Assembly: GCF_001575205.1 (NCBI RefSeq)
Contig: NZ_LSRE01000012.1
Location: forward strand, 1 to 64,000
Source of the DNA: Tsukamurella pseudospumae
GTDB taxonomy: Bacteria; Actinomycetota; Actinomycetes; Mycobacteriales; Mycobacteriaceae
Reading direction: 5' to 3'
DNA length: 64,000 nt
Shown here in pieces: positions 19,695 to 27,816 of the stretch; the first letter of the stretch is position 1, and the number at the start of each line of letters is the position of its first letter. The notes below the pieces were generated by a model that was not told where the DNA came from, did no database searches, and saw nothing but the letters and a program-made list of their open reading frames with translations. The translations under genes were made by a program, and so were the position numbers.

Positions 19695-21220
19695 CGCTTC
19701 TCTCCTGCTGCAGGGTCGGGCTCGCCGCGCAGGACGCGCTTGAGCACCTTTCCGGTCGCGTTGCGCGGCAGTTCGCTCACGAACTCCACGCTCCGGGGGA
19801 CTTTGAAGCCCGCCAGGAATTCCCGGCAGTGCTCGATCACGGCTTCCTCGGTGAGCTCGCGCCCCGCGGTGAGCACGACGAAGGCCTTGCCGACCTCGCC
19901 GAGGCGCGGCTCCGGCACGCCGACCACCGCGCTCTCCGAGACGCCGGGGATCCGCGCGATCACCTGCTCGATCTCCGCCGGGTAGACGTTGAAGCCGCCG
20001 TTGGTGAACATGTCCTTGATGCGGTCGGTGATCCGCAGGTTCCCGGCCTCGTCCATCGACCCGGCGTCACCGGTGTGGAACCAGCCGTCTGCGCCGAAGG
20101 CCTTGGCAGTCGCCGCGGGATCCTCGAAGTACTCGGCGATCACGTTCGGCCCGCGGACCAGGATCTCCCCGTCGTCCGCGACCCGGACCTCCATGTCGCG
20201 CACGGCGCGCCCGGAGGTCGTGGCGATCACCTCGGGCGCGTCGTCCTCCCGGCACATGGTGACGACGGGGGCCTCCGAGAGCCCGTACGCGGTGAGCACC
20301 CGGTCGTACCGCAGCTCGTCGCGCATCCGCTCGATGAGCACGACGGGGATCGTGGCCGCGCCGGTGGTGGCGGCGCGCAGGCTGGAGAGGTCGTAGTCCG
20401 CGCGGGCGGGGTGGTCGAGCATCATCTGGTGCACGGTGGGCACGCCGGGCAGGATCGAGATCCGTTCCCGCTGGATGAGTTCGAAGGTCCGGACCACGTC
20501 GAAGGTCTGCGCCGGGTAGATCGCGGCGCCGTGCTGGAGGGCCGCGAGAATCCCGGCCTTGTACCCGAAGATGTGGAAGAACGGGCTCGCGATCAGGTAC
20601 CGGTCGGCGTCGGTGACGCCCACCAGCTCGGCCCAGTTCGCCGCGTTGGCGAGCGTCTGCGCGTGCGTGCTCACCGCGCCCTTGCTCCGTCCGGAGGTCC
20701 CGGACGTGAAGAAGATGTCCGACGGTGCGTCGGGGGCGACCGCGGCGGCGGCACCGTCGAGCTCCGCGTCCGTGACGTGCGCGCCCCGCGCGGGCACCTC
20801 GTTCCAGTCCGGGAGCCGGAACACCGCGACGATGTCGCCGGGGAGGCCGCCGGCCGTGTCGACCACGAGGTCGAGCCGGTCGACGCCGAGGAACGGGCCC
20901 GCGACGACGAAGGCGCGTGAGCGGGTGCGGACCAGCAGGTCCACGATCTCGGGCCCGGTGTACCGGGTGTTGACGGGAACGAGCACGGCGCCGATGTAGG
21001 CGGCGCCGAGCGCGGCCTCGATCCACTCGTGCCCGTTGGGCGCACAGATCGCGATCCGATCGCCCTTCTCGATCCCCTCCGCGAGGAGCGCCCGCGCGAC
21101 GTCGCGAACGCGCTCGTGCAGCTCGCCGTAACTGATCCGCAGGTCGCCGTCGACCACGGCGGTGCGATCCGCGTACTGCTCCGCGGCGCCGCGCAGAGCC
21201 CCTGCGATGGTGCGTGACAT
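19691..21220 (-). CDS. fadD3: HIP-CoA ligase FadD3
   Basis: Adenylate-forming ligase that activates HIP, the C/D-ring propionate released by HsaD, with ATP and CoA. 509 residues: AMP motif FFTSGTSGRSKGAV (about 170-183), TAYGLSEAP, the GWFHTGDAG hinge region and the C-terminal catalytic Lys in LPRNATGKVLKR. ATG 21220 follows an AGAAGGG ribosome site; the longer in-frame extension would run through the operators and is rejected. It heads fadD3-echA-fadE31-32-33 and faces fadE30 across KstR2 and KstR operators. Confidence 0.93.
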   Translation of the reverse strand: MSRTIAGALRGAAEQYADRTAVVDGDLRISYGELHERVRDVARALLAEGIEKGDRIAICAPNGHEWIEAALGAAYIGAVLVPVNTRYTGPEIVDLLVRTRSRAFVVAGPFLGVDRLDLVVDTAGGLPGDIVAVFRLPDWNEVPARGAHVTDAELDGAAAAVAPDAPSDIFFTSGTSGRSKGAVSTHAQTLANAANWAELVGVTDADRYLIASPFFHIFGYKAGILAALQHGAAIYPAQTFDVVRTFELIQRERISILPGVPTVHQMMLDHPARADYDLSSLRAATTGAATIPVVLIERMRDELRYDRVLTAYGLSEAPVVTMCREDDAPEVIATTSGRAVRDMEVRVADDGEILVRGPNVIAEYFEDPAATAKAFGADGWFHTGDAGSMDEAGNLRITDRIKDMFTNGGFNVYPAEIEQVIARIPGVSESAVVGVPEPRLGEVGKAFVVLTAGRELTEEAVIEHCREFLAGFKVPRSVEFVSELPRNATGKVLKRVLRGEPDPAAGEKR

Positions 21221-21238
21221 GCGCAAACCCTTCTGCCT

Positions 21239-21252
21239 AGCAAGTGCTTGGT
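21239..21252. promoter_or_regulatory. KstR2-type operator ahead of fadD3
   Basis: AGCAAGTGCTTGGT fits the KstR2 consensus AnCAAGnnCTTGnT exactly. It is 18 bp upstream of the fadD3 start. HIP-CoA, made by FadD3, is the known KstR2 ligand in mycobacteria, giving self-induction. Confidence 0.85.
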
Positions 21253-21266
21253 AGAACACGTTACAG
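21251..21266. promoter_or_regulatory. KstR-type operator abutting the KstR2 operator
   Basis: GTAGAACACGTTACAG has the AACnnGTT core and shares its first two bases with the KstR2 site at 21239-21252, so simultaneous binding on the same face may be restricted. Confidence 0.7.
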
Positions 21267-21295
21267 TGCGAGGCAGGTCTGTGTAACTTGATTCC

Positions 21296-21313
21296 ACCAA
21301 GCACTTGCTTGGT
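21296..21313. promoter_or_regulatory. KstR2-type operator ahead of fadE30
   Basis: ACCAAGCACTTGCTTGGT contains a full AnCAAGnnCTTGnT match (21296-21309) and is also a perfect 18-bp palindrome. It is 19 bp upstream of the fadE30 GTG, so it excludes the earlier in-frame TTG at 21288 as the start. Confidence 0.85.
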
Positions 21314-21332
21314 GAGTGGCGAAGGGAGTGCC

Positions 21333-22493
21333 GTGGCCACGGCGAGCGACGAGACGGACGCGGAATTCCGGGCGCGGATCCGCGATTGGCTCGCGACCAA
21401 CCTGTCCGGAGAGTTCGCCGGGCTCCGAGGTGCCGGCGGGCCCGGCCGCGAGCATGAGTTCTTCGACGAGCGCGTCGCCTGGGAGCGGCATCTGGCCGCC
21501 GCGGGACTGAACTGCATCGGCTGGCCCGCGGAGAACGGCGGCGGCGGAGCCTCTCTCGCGCAACAGGTGATCTTCCACGAGGAGTACGCCCGCGCGGGCG
21601 CGCCCGCCAAGGTCTCCCACCTCGGCCAGGAACTGCTGGGCCCCACCCTCATCGCCTTCGGCACGGACGAGCAGAAGGCCCGCTTCCTGCCGGCCATCCG
21701 CGACGTCCGCGAACTCTGGTGCCAGGGCTACTCCGAGCCGGGCGCCGGTTCCGATCTGGCGAACGTCAGCACCACCGCGCGCCTCGAGGGCGACGAGTGG
21801 GTGATCTCCGGGCAGAAGGTCTGGACGTCCCTCGCGCACGTCGCCGACTGGTGCTTCGTGGTCGCCCGCACTGAACCCGGATCCACGCGGCACAAGGGGC
21901 TTTCGTATCTCCTCGTGCCCATGGACCAGCCGGGGATCGAGGTCCGCCCGATCGTCCAACTGACGGGGACCTCGGAGTTCAACGAGGTCTTCTTCGACGG
22001 TGCGCGCACCGCCGCGGCCAACGTCGTCGGCGAGGCCGGCGAGGGGTGGCGCGTCGCGATGGGCACCCTCGCTTTCGAGCGCGGCGTCGCCACCCTCGGC
22101 CAGCAGATCGGCTTCCGTCGAGAGCTGCAGCGGCTCACCGACCTCGCCCTGGACACCGGAGCCGCCGACCGGCCCGAGGTGGCCGACGAACTCCGGCGCG
22201 CGTGGACCGACCTCGACGTGATGCGCGCGCACGCGCTCCGCACCCTCGGCTCCGCCGCCACCGGTACCGCCGAGGTAGCCAAGCTGCTCTGGGCGAATTG
22301 GCACCGCCGGCTCGGCGAGATCGCCATGACCGTCCGCGGCGCCGCCGGGCTACTCGCCGACCCCGAACTGGACGACTGGCAGCGCCTGTACCTGTTCACC
22401 CGCGCCGACACGATCTACGGCGGCTCCAACGAGATCCAGCGCAACATCATCGCCGAGCGCGTGCTCGGCCTACCCAGAGAGGCGCGCCCGTGA
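21333..22493 (+). CDS. fadE30: Acyl-CoA dehydrogenase FadE30
   Basis: Acts early on HIP-derived CoA thioesters in C/D-ring breakdown. 386 residues, as in M. tuberculosis FadE30 (385). Signatures are GYSEPGAGSDLANVSTTARL (about 131-150), WVISGQKVWTSLAHVADW and the C-terminal DTIYGGSNEIQRNIIAERVLGLPREARP. GTG 21333 follows GAAGGGA. First of a tightly overlapped operon fadE30-ipdF-kstR2-fadA6 (4, 8 and 4 bp overlaps). Confidence 0.92.
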   Translation: MATASDETDAEFRARIRDWLATNLSGEFAGLRGAGGPGREHEFFDERVAWERHLAAAGLNCIGWPAENGGGGASLAQQVIFHEEYARAGAPAKVSHLGQELLGPTLIAFGTDEQKARFLPAIRDVRELWCQGYSEPGAGSDLANVSTTARLEGDEWVISGQKVWTSLAHVADWCFVVARTEPGSTRHKGLSYLLVPMDQPGIEVRPIVQLTGTSEFNEVFFDGARTAAANVVGEAGEGWRVAMGTLAFERGVATLGQQIGFRRELQRLTDLALDTGAADRPEVADELRRAWTDLDVMRAHALRTLGSAATGTAEVAKLLWANWHRRLGEIAMTVRGAAGLLADPELDDWQRLYLFTRADTIYGGSNEIQRNIIAERVLGLPREARP

Positions 22494-23278
22494 ACGCGAT
22501 CCCCGCACCCCAGTATCCGAAGGGCCGCAACCTCGTCGAGGACAAGGTCGTCGTCGTCACCGCGGCCGCCGGGACCGGCATCGGCTCCGCAACCGCCCGC
22601 CGCTGCCTCGAGGAGGGCGGCCGCGTGGTGATCTCCGACTGGCACGAGCGCCGCCTCGGTGAGAAGCGCGACGAGTTGTCGGCGGAGTTCGGTGATCGCG
22701 TTCATGCGATCGTCTGCGACGTGACCGTCGAGGAGCAGGTCCAGGCCCTGCTCGACGGTGCCGCCGAGCGCTTCGGGCGGGTCGACGTGCTGGTCAACAA
22801 CGCGGGCCTCGGCGGCAGCGTCGCCGTGCAGGACATGACCGATGAGCAGTGGTCGCGCGTGCTCGATGTCACCCTCACCGGCACCTTCCGTGCCACCCGT
22901 GCGGCGATCAACCGGTTCATCGCGCAGGGCGGGGGCGGGGTGATCGTCAACAACGCCTCGGTGATCGGCTGGCGCGCCCAGGCCGAGCAGGCCCACTACG
23001 CCGCCGCGAAGGCGGGCGTCATGGCGCTGACCCGGTGCTCCGCGGTCGACGCCGCACCCCACGGGATTCGGATCAACGCCGTCGCACCGAGCATCGCGAT
23101 GCACGCCTTCCTCGCGAAGGTGACCTCCGACGAGTTGCTCGACGAGCTGTCGCGGCGCGAGGTCTTCGGCCGCGCCGCGGAGCCCTGGGAGGTCGCGAAC
23201 GTCATCGCCTTCCTGGCCTCGGACTACTCGAGCTACATGACCGGCGAGGTGGTCTCGGTGAGTAGTCAGCATGCCTAA
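22490..23278 (+). CDS. ipdF: 5-hydroxy-HIP-CoA oxidoreductase IpdF (SDR)
   Basis: Short-chain dehydrogenase proposed to oxidise the 5-hydroxyl of the HIP-CoA intermediate. 262 residues, the length remembered for Rv3559c. The nucleotide motif TAAAGTGIGSATA (about 25-37), NNAG (about 102-105), catalytic Ser in NNASVIGW and the Tyr-x3-Lys in HYAAAKAG are present. GTG 22490 overlaps the fadE30 stop (GTGA). The position between fadE30 and kstR2 is conserved. Confidence 0.9.
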   Translation: MNAIPAPQYPKGRNLVEDKVVVVTAAAGTGIGSATARRCLEEGGRVVISDWHERRLGEKRDELSAEFGDRVHAIVCDVTVEEQVQALLDGAAERFGRVDVLVNNAGLGGSVAVQDMTDEQWSRVLDVTLTGTFRATRAAINRFIAQGGGGVIVNNASVIGWRAQAEQAHYAAAKAGVMALTRCSAVDAAPHGIRINAVAPSIAMHAFLAKVTSDELLDELSRREVFGRAAEPWEVANVIAFLASDYSSYMTGEVVSVSSQHA

Positions 23279-23876
23279 ACCGGACCCGTCCGCGCGGCGC
23301 GCGGAGGTCCTGTCCATCAGTGCGAAGTTGTTCGCCGACAACGGCTACCGCGCCACGACCGTCCGCGACATCGCCGACGCGGCAGGGATTCTGTCGGGCA
23401 GCCTGTACCACCACTTCGACTCCAAGGAGTCGATGCTCGACGAGATCCTGCGGGAGTTCCTCGGCGAGCTCTTCGGCGGTTACCGCGCAGTCCTGGCCGC
23501 CGTCGACGATCCCCGGGAACAGCTGCGCGGGTGCGTCATCGCCTCGTTCGACGCGATCGACGCCCGGCCCGACGCCGTCGCCATCTACCAGTCGGAGGCC
23601 CGCGGCCTCGCCCAGCAGGAGCGGTTCGGCTACATCGCCGACTTTCTGCAGGAGTTCCGCACGATGTGGCGCGGCATCCTCAGTCGGGGCATCGAATCCG
23701 GCGCCTTCCGTGCAGATCTCGACGTCGACGTCACCTACCGCTTCCTCCGCGACACCGTCTGGATCGCGGTCCGCTGGTACCGGCCCGGCGGGCAACTGCC
23801 CGTCGGCACGGTCGCCGATCAGTACCTCACGATCCTCGAGCACGGGATCGCCAGTCCCGAGAAGGAGCAATCATGA
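23271..23876 (+). CDS. kstR2: TetR-family repressor KstR2
   Basis: Repressor of the C/D-ring genes, released by HIP-CoA in mycobacteria. 201 residues, matching M. tuberculosis KstR2 (about 200). The N-terminal helix-turn-helix is LFADNGYRATTVRDIADAAGILSGSLYHHFDSKESM (about 15-50 in total); the rest is an all-helical ligand domain. It lies inside the operon it controls, overlapping ipdF by 8 bp and fadA6 by 4 bp, which gives negative autoregulation through the sites at 21239 and 21296. Confidence 0.93.
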   Translation: MPKPDPSARRAEVLSISAKLFADNGYRATTVRDIADAAGILSGSLYHHFDSKESMLDEILREFLGELFGGYRAVLAAVDDPREQLRGCVIASFDAIDARPDAVAIYQSEARGLAQQERFGYIADFLQEFRTMWRGILSRGIESGAFRADLDVDVTYRFLRDTVWIAVRWYRPGGQLPVGTVADQYLTILEHGIASPEKEQS

Positions 23877-25036
23877 CCGACCTCGCCCCCGGCGCCTACA
23901 TCCTCGACGCGGTGCGCACCCCGACCGGTAAACGCGGCGGGTCTCTGGCGGCCGTGCATTCCGCCGACCTCGGCGCGCACGTGCTGCGGGCCTCGGTTGT
24001 CCGATCGGGTGTGGACCCCGAGCTCGTCGACGACGTGATCATGGGTTGCTGCGACACGATCGGCCCGCAGTCCGGCAACATCGCGCGCACCTCCTGGCTC
24101 GCAGCCGGGCTGCCCGAGCACGTCCCGGGTGTCACCGTCGACCGTCAGTGCGGATCGAGCCAGCAGTCCGTCCACTTCGCGGCGCAGGCCGTGCTGTCCG
24201 GCACCGCCGACGCGGTCGTCGCCGCCGGCGTGCAGAACATGAGCGCCATCCCGATCAGCGCTGCGATGCTCGCCGGGCGCGAGTACGGCTTCGACGACCC
24301 GTTCTCCGGTTCGACGGGGTGGCGCGAGCGGTACGGCGACGTCGAGGTCTCGCAGTTCGCCAGCGCCGACATGATCGCGACCAAGTGGGGCGTCTCCCGC
24401 GCGCGCATGGAGGAGTTCGCGCTCGCCAGCCACGAGCGGGCGATCGCTGCGAGCGACGCCGGCCGCTTCACGGCCGAGATCGCGCCGGTCGACGGCTTCG
24501 CGGTGGACGAGACGCCCCGTCGGGGCACGTCACTGGAGAAGATGGCCGGACTCGCCCCGCTCGCCGAGGGTTCCGCGATCACGGCGGCCGTCGCGAGCCA
24601 GATCGCCGACGGTGCCGCCGCCGTCATGGTCGCGTCGGCGGACTTCGCCCAGCGACACGGCCTCACGCCCCGTGCCCGCATCCACCACATCTCCGTGCGC
24701 GCTGCGGACCCGGTGTGGATGCTGACCGGCCCCATCCCGGCCACGCAGTACGCGCTGCAGAAGACGGGTCTGACGGTCGAGGACATCGATCTGTTCGAGT
24801 GCAACGAGGCCTTCGCCTCGGTGCCGTTGGCGTGGATGGACGAGCTCGGCATCCCGCATGACAAGGTCAATGTCAATGGCGGCGGCATCGCGCTGGGGCA
24901 TCCCCTGGGCGCCACCGGCGCCAAGCTGATGACCACCCTGCTGCACGAGCTCGAGCGCCGCGGCGGCCGCTACGGCCTGCAGACGATGTGCGAGGGCGGC
25001 GGCACCGCCAACGTCACCATCATCGAGCGACTCTGA
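23873..25036 (+). CDS. fadA6: Acetyl-CoA acetyltransferase (thiolase) FadA6
   Basis: Thiolase for the last stages of C/D-ring catabolism. 387 residues with nucleophile Cys93 (VDRQCGSSQQ), His343 in ALGHPLGATG and acid/base Cys373 in MCEGGG. The start ATG overlaps the kstR2 stop (ATGA). End of the fadE30 operon; a 65-bp palindrome 11 bp downstream separates it from convergent ipdC. Confidence 0.93.
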   Translation: MTDLAPGAYILDAVRTPTGKRGGSLAAVHSADLGAHVLRASVVRSGVDPELVDDVIMGCCDTIGPQSGNIARTSWLAAGLPEHVPGVTVDRQCGSSQQSVHFAAQAVLSGTADAVVAAGVQNMSAIPISAAMLAGREYGFDDPFSGSTGWRERYGDVEVSQFASADMIATKWGVSRARMEEFALASHERAIAASDAGRFTAEIAPVDGFAVDETPRRGTSLEKMAGLAPLAEGSAITAAVASQIADGAAAVMVASADFAQRHGLTPRARIHHISVRAADPVWMLTGPIPATQYALQKTGLTVEDIDLFECNEAFASVPLAWMDELGIPHDKVNVNGGGIALGHPLGATGAKLMTTLLHELERRGGRYGLQTMCEGGGTANVTIIERL

Positions 25037-25047
25037 GCCGCCCCCTC

Positions 25048-25112
25048 TGAATCAACAGCGTTAGCCCATACCGTGACCTGCGGGTTCGGTATGGGCTAAC
25101 GCTGTTGAGTCA
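25048..25112. repeat. 65-bp palindrome between fadA6 and ipdC, loop shared with the 59-bp repeats
   Basis: Arms of 25 bp, left beginning TGAATCAACAGCGTTAGCCC and right ending CTAACGCTGTTGAGTCA, pair with one mismatch; loop GTGACCTGCGGGTTC. The arms are unrelated to the 59-bp family, but GACCTGCGGGTT also occupies the loop of those copies. It sits between convergent operons, as expected for a bidirectional terminator, though without T-runs. Confidence 0.88.
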
Positions 25113-25142
25113 GGAAACGGGTGCGACGGTGCGCGGTGCGGG

Positions 25143-26201
25143 TCAGGCCCGCAGGGTGGCGAGGTGGTCGAGGCGGGTCTCGGCCTCGGCCACGATGCGC
25201 TCGATGAGCTCGGCTACGGTCGGCAAGTCGTCGATGATGCCGGCCACCTGACCCGAGGCCAGCACGCCCGCGTCGGTATTGCCCTCGACGAGCCCGGCGC
25301 GCAACAGCATCGGCGTGTTCGCCGACATCATGAGCTGGCTCCAGGTGCGGTCGCCGCCCTTCTTCAGCGCGAGGCCTTCGGTGACGAGTCCCTTCCAGGA
25401 GACGCCCGTGAGGGCCTGGAACCGCAGAGTGTTCCGCGCGGCGTGCGCGAGCGTGGCGACGCCGTGCGATCGTTCCAGGGCCTCGACGAGGGCCGTCCGC
25501 AGGACCCGGTGCGGCATACCGTCGACCTTGGTGGTGACCACCGTGTCCGCGAGCCCGCGCTGGAGGTACTCCGCCTTGACCGACTCGGGGACGCGGCTGT
25601 CCCGGGTGAGCAGGAAGCGGGTGCCCATGGCCACGCCGGACGCGCCGTACGCGAGCGCCGCAGCGAGGCCGCGGCCGTCGAAGAAGCCGCCGGCGGCGAT
25701 CACGGGGATGTCCACGGCGTCCAGGACGGACGGCAGCAGGAGCGTGGTGGCGACACCGCCGGTGTGGCCGCCGCCCTCACCGCCCTGGACGATCACGGCG
25801 TCGGCGCCCCACGCAGCCACCTTCTCGGCGTGCCGTGCCGCGCCGATCGACGGGATCACCACGAGCCCGGCGTCTTTGAGCTGCGCGATCATCTCCTTGC
25901 GCGGCGCGAGCGCGAAGGAGGCGACCTTCACGCCCTCGCGGATCATGAGCTCCACGCGCTGCTGCGCGTCCTCCGCGTCGGCGCGCAGGTTCACCCCGAA
26001 GGGCTTGTCGGTGCGTTCCTTGGTCTTCCGGATCGCCGTCTCGAGTTCGGCGTAAGTCATCGTCGCGGACGCGAGAATGCCGAGGCCGCCCGCGTTCGCC
26101 GTGGCCGCGGTGAGGTGGGCGCCGGACACCCAGCCCATGCCGGTCTGCACCACGGGGTGCTCGATGCCGACGAGCTCCGTCAGGCGCGTCCGCAGCGTCA
26201 T
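25143..26201 (-). CDS. ipdC: FMN-dependent reductase IpdC (nitronate monooxygenase-like fold)
   Basis: TIM-barrel flavoprotein (352 residues) proposed to reduce an unsaturated HIP-CoA intermediate. N-terminal HPVVQTGMGWVSGAHLTAA, central GADAVIVQGGEGGGHTGG and the phosphate site IAAGGFFDGRGLAAALAYGA and GVAMGTRFLL mark the 2-nitropropane-dioxygenase/NMO fold. Length and neighbours match Rv3553. Last gene of echA20-ipdA-ipdB-ipdC; start overlaps ipdB by 4 bp. Confidence 0.9.
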   Translation of the reverse strand: MTLRTRLTELVGIEHPVVQTGMGWVSGAHLTAATANAGGLGILASATMTYAELETAIRKTKERTDKPFGVNLRADAEDAQQRVELMIREGVKVASFALAPRKEMIAQLKDAGLVVIPSIGAARHAEKVAAWGADAVIVQGGEGGGHTGGVATTLLLPSVLDAVDIPVIAAGGFFDGRGLAAALAYGASGVAMGTRFLLTRDSRVPESVKAEYLQRGLADTVVTTKVDGMPHRVLRTALVEALERSHGVATLAHAARNTLRFQALTGVSWKGLVTEGLALKKGGDRTWSQLMMSANTPMLLRAGLVEGNTDAGVLASGQVAGIIDDLPTVAELIERIVAEAETRLDHLATLRA

Positions 26202-26941
26202 GCGGGGACCTCCCTGCTGCGCAGGCCCTTCGGGTCGACGACGGTGCGGATCAGCTCGAGCTCCTCGGCGGTCGGCACGCGGGTCTCGGGGGCGCCGGCG
26301 CCGTCCAGCTCGAATCCGGTCGCCTCGCGCACCTGCTGCTCCGTGACCCCCGGATGTACCGACAGGATGGTCATCGCACCGTCGTCGTTGAAGCCCAGAA
26401 CGGCGAGATCGGTGACCACGCGGTGGATGTCGTGGAACCGGCTCGCGGCGGGACCGGCCGCGCGGGCGCGGTCGTAGCCGACGCCGCTCACCACGTCCAC
26501 GGCCTCCACGAAGACGCGGGTGGAGTGCTTGGGGATCCAGTACGACGTGCGGTTGTTCACCGTGTTGCCCGGACCGCCGCGCACACCGAGCAACTGTCGG
26601 GTCGGGGCGGCGTGATCGCCGATGGCGGAGATGTTCTGGTTGCCGAACCGGTCGATCTGGCTGGCGCCCATGATGACGTGGCGCTTGCCGTTCGGCACCA
26701 CCACGTCGAGCACCTTCTTGAAGGGCTGCCAGCCCTCGATCCCGGCGGACGGGTTGGCCGCATCGGCGACGAGGTAGGCCTCGCCGTCGGACAGCAGCAG
26801 GTCGGGGGCGAAGGTCAGGCGGGCGAGCCGGCCGCCCAACGACGGGATGAGACCCATGGGACTCGCGGTGATCTCACCGTCGCCGCGGAACAGATCGGCG
26901 ATCGCGGCCACACAGACCTCGGCGCGGGTGATGTCGGTCAT
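26198..26941 (-). CDS. ipdB: CoA-transferase-like hydrolase, beta subunit IpdB
   Basis: With IpdA forms the heteromeric enzyme that opens the last steroid ring (ring C) by hydrolysing COCHEA-CoA in M. tuberculosis and Rhodococcus. 247 residues of the class I CoA-transferase fold; DLLLSDGEAYLVAD, VIMGASQIDRFGNQNISAIGD and LGVRGGPGN mark the family. It overlaps ipdA and ipdC by 4 bp each, ensuring balanced synthesis of the two subunits. Confidence 0.92.
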   Translation of the reverse strand: MTDITRAEVCVAAIADLFRGDGEITASPMGLIPSLGGRLARLTFAPDLLLSDGEAYLVADAANPSAGIEGWQPFKKVLDVVVPNGKRHVIMGASQIDRFGNQNISAIGDHAAPTRQLLGVRGGPGNTVNNRTSYWIPKHSTRVFVEAVDVVSGVGYDRARAAGPAASRFHDIHRVVTDLAVLGFNDDGAMTILSVHPGVTEQQVREATGFELDGAGAPETRVPTAEELELIRTVVDPKGLRSREVPA

Positions 26942-27816
26942 TTCTTCTCCTGCTCAGCCGATACCGCGGCCCATGCAGCCACTTCAGCCTGGTAGTGCGC
27001 CTCGTCGCCGCTGAGGAAGCGCTCCTCGAAGGCGGCCCAGGCTTCGGGATCCTTGGCGCTCGCGGCGTAGTGCCGCTGGAACTTCTCGTCGCGGCCGTAG
27101 TCCGGGACGGCGGTCGTGAAGTGGGCACCGTTCGGCGTCTCGACGACGCCGGCGACGGCGCTGCGGTTGATGATCAGCGACTGCACCGGTCCGCCGGCCA
27201 CCAGCTCCTCGGTCGGGACGATCCGCTCGCACGAGACGTAGCAGCGGTCCGCGGCGAGGGCGAAGTCGTCGTCGAAGTACGGGTCCGGACCCAGGTACTG
27301 GGCGTTGCCGCGGGCGTCCGCCCGGTTCATGTGCACGAGTGACGCATCGAGCCGCAGCGCCGGCACGGCCACCAGCTCCTCGCCGTCCGCGTAGGGCGAG
27401 ACGACGGTGCGCAGATCGGGATTGATGTCCATCACCGACGAGCCCAGGCCCGCCCGGATCGGCAGGAACGGCAGGCGCTGCACGGCGGCCTTGAGGCCCG
27501 CGGCGAACATGCCCTCGTCCCACTCGGCCACCTCGATGGCGCCGGACTGCCTGGCACGCGCGAAGTTCGGGTCGATCGGCACACTGTCGAGGGTGACGAA
27601 GCCGAACACCAGCTTGCGGATCTTCCCGGCCGCGGCGAGCAGGCCCACATCGGGGCCGCCGTAGGACACCACGGTGAGGTCCGTGAGGTCGGAGCGCAGG
27701 ATCGCGCGTACCAGGGCCATCGGCTTGCGCCGCGAGCCCCAGCCGCCGATGCCCAGCGTCATGCCGTCCTCGAGTTCGGCGACCACCTGATCGGGGGTCA
27801 TGGTCTTGTCGCTCAT
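26938..27816 (-). CDS. ipdA: CoA-transferase-like hydrolase, alpha subunit IpdA
   Basis: Partner of IpdB in C-ring hydrolysis. 292 residues, the family length. Starts MSDKTMTPDQVVAELEDGMT; GIGGWGSRRKPMALVRAI and the VVSYGGPDVGLL segment are conserved in IpdA. ATG 27816 overlaps the echA20 stop by 4 bp; the longer open frame upstream is echA20 shadow. Controlled from the KstR2-like site at 28699. Confidence 0.92.
   Translation of the reverse strand: MSDKTMTPDQVVAELEDGMTLGIGGWGSRRKPMALVRAILRSDLTDLTVVSYGGPDVGLLAAAGKIRKLVFGFVTLDSVPIDPNFARARQSGAIEVAEWDEGMFAAGLKAAVQRLPFLPIRAGLGSSVMDINPDLRTVVSPYADGEELVAVPALRLDASLVHMNRADARGNAQYLGPDPYFDDDFALAADRCYVSCERIVPTEELVAGGPVQSLIINRSAVAGVVETPNGAHFTTAVPDYGRDEKFQRHYAASAKDPEAWAAFEERFLSGDEAHYQAEVAAWAAVSAEQEKK

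Noticed and set aside
24890-24930. General avoidance of GGCGCC as the cause of GGT use in Asp-Gly-Ala
   Set aside because: GGCGCC occurs freely nearby (for example around 24911-24919), and avoidance would not explain the GCA CCG TCG copies.
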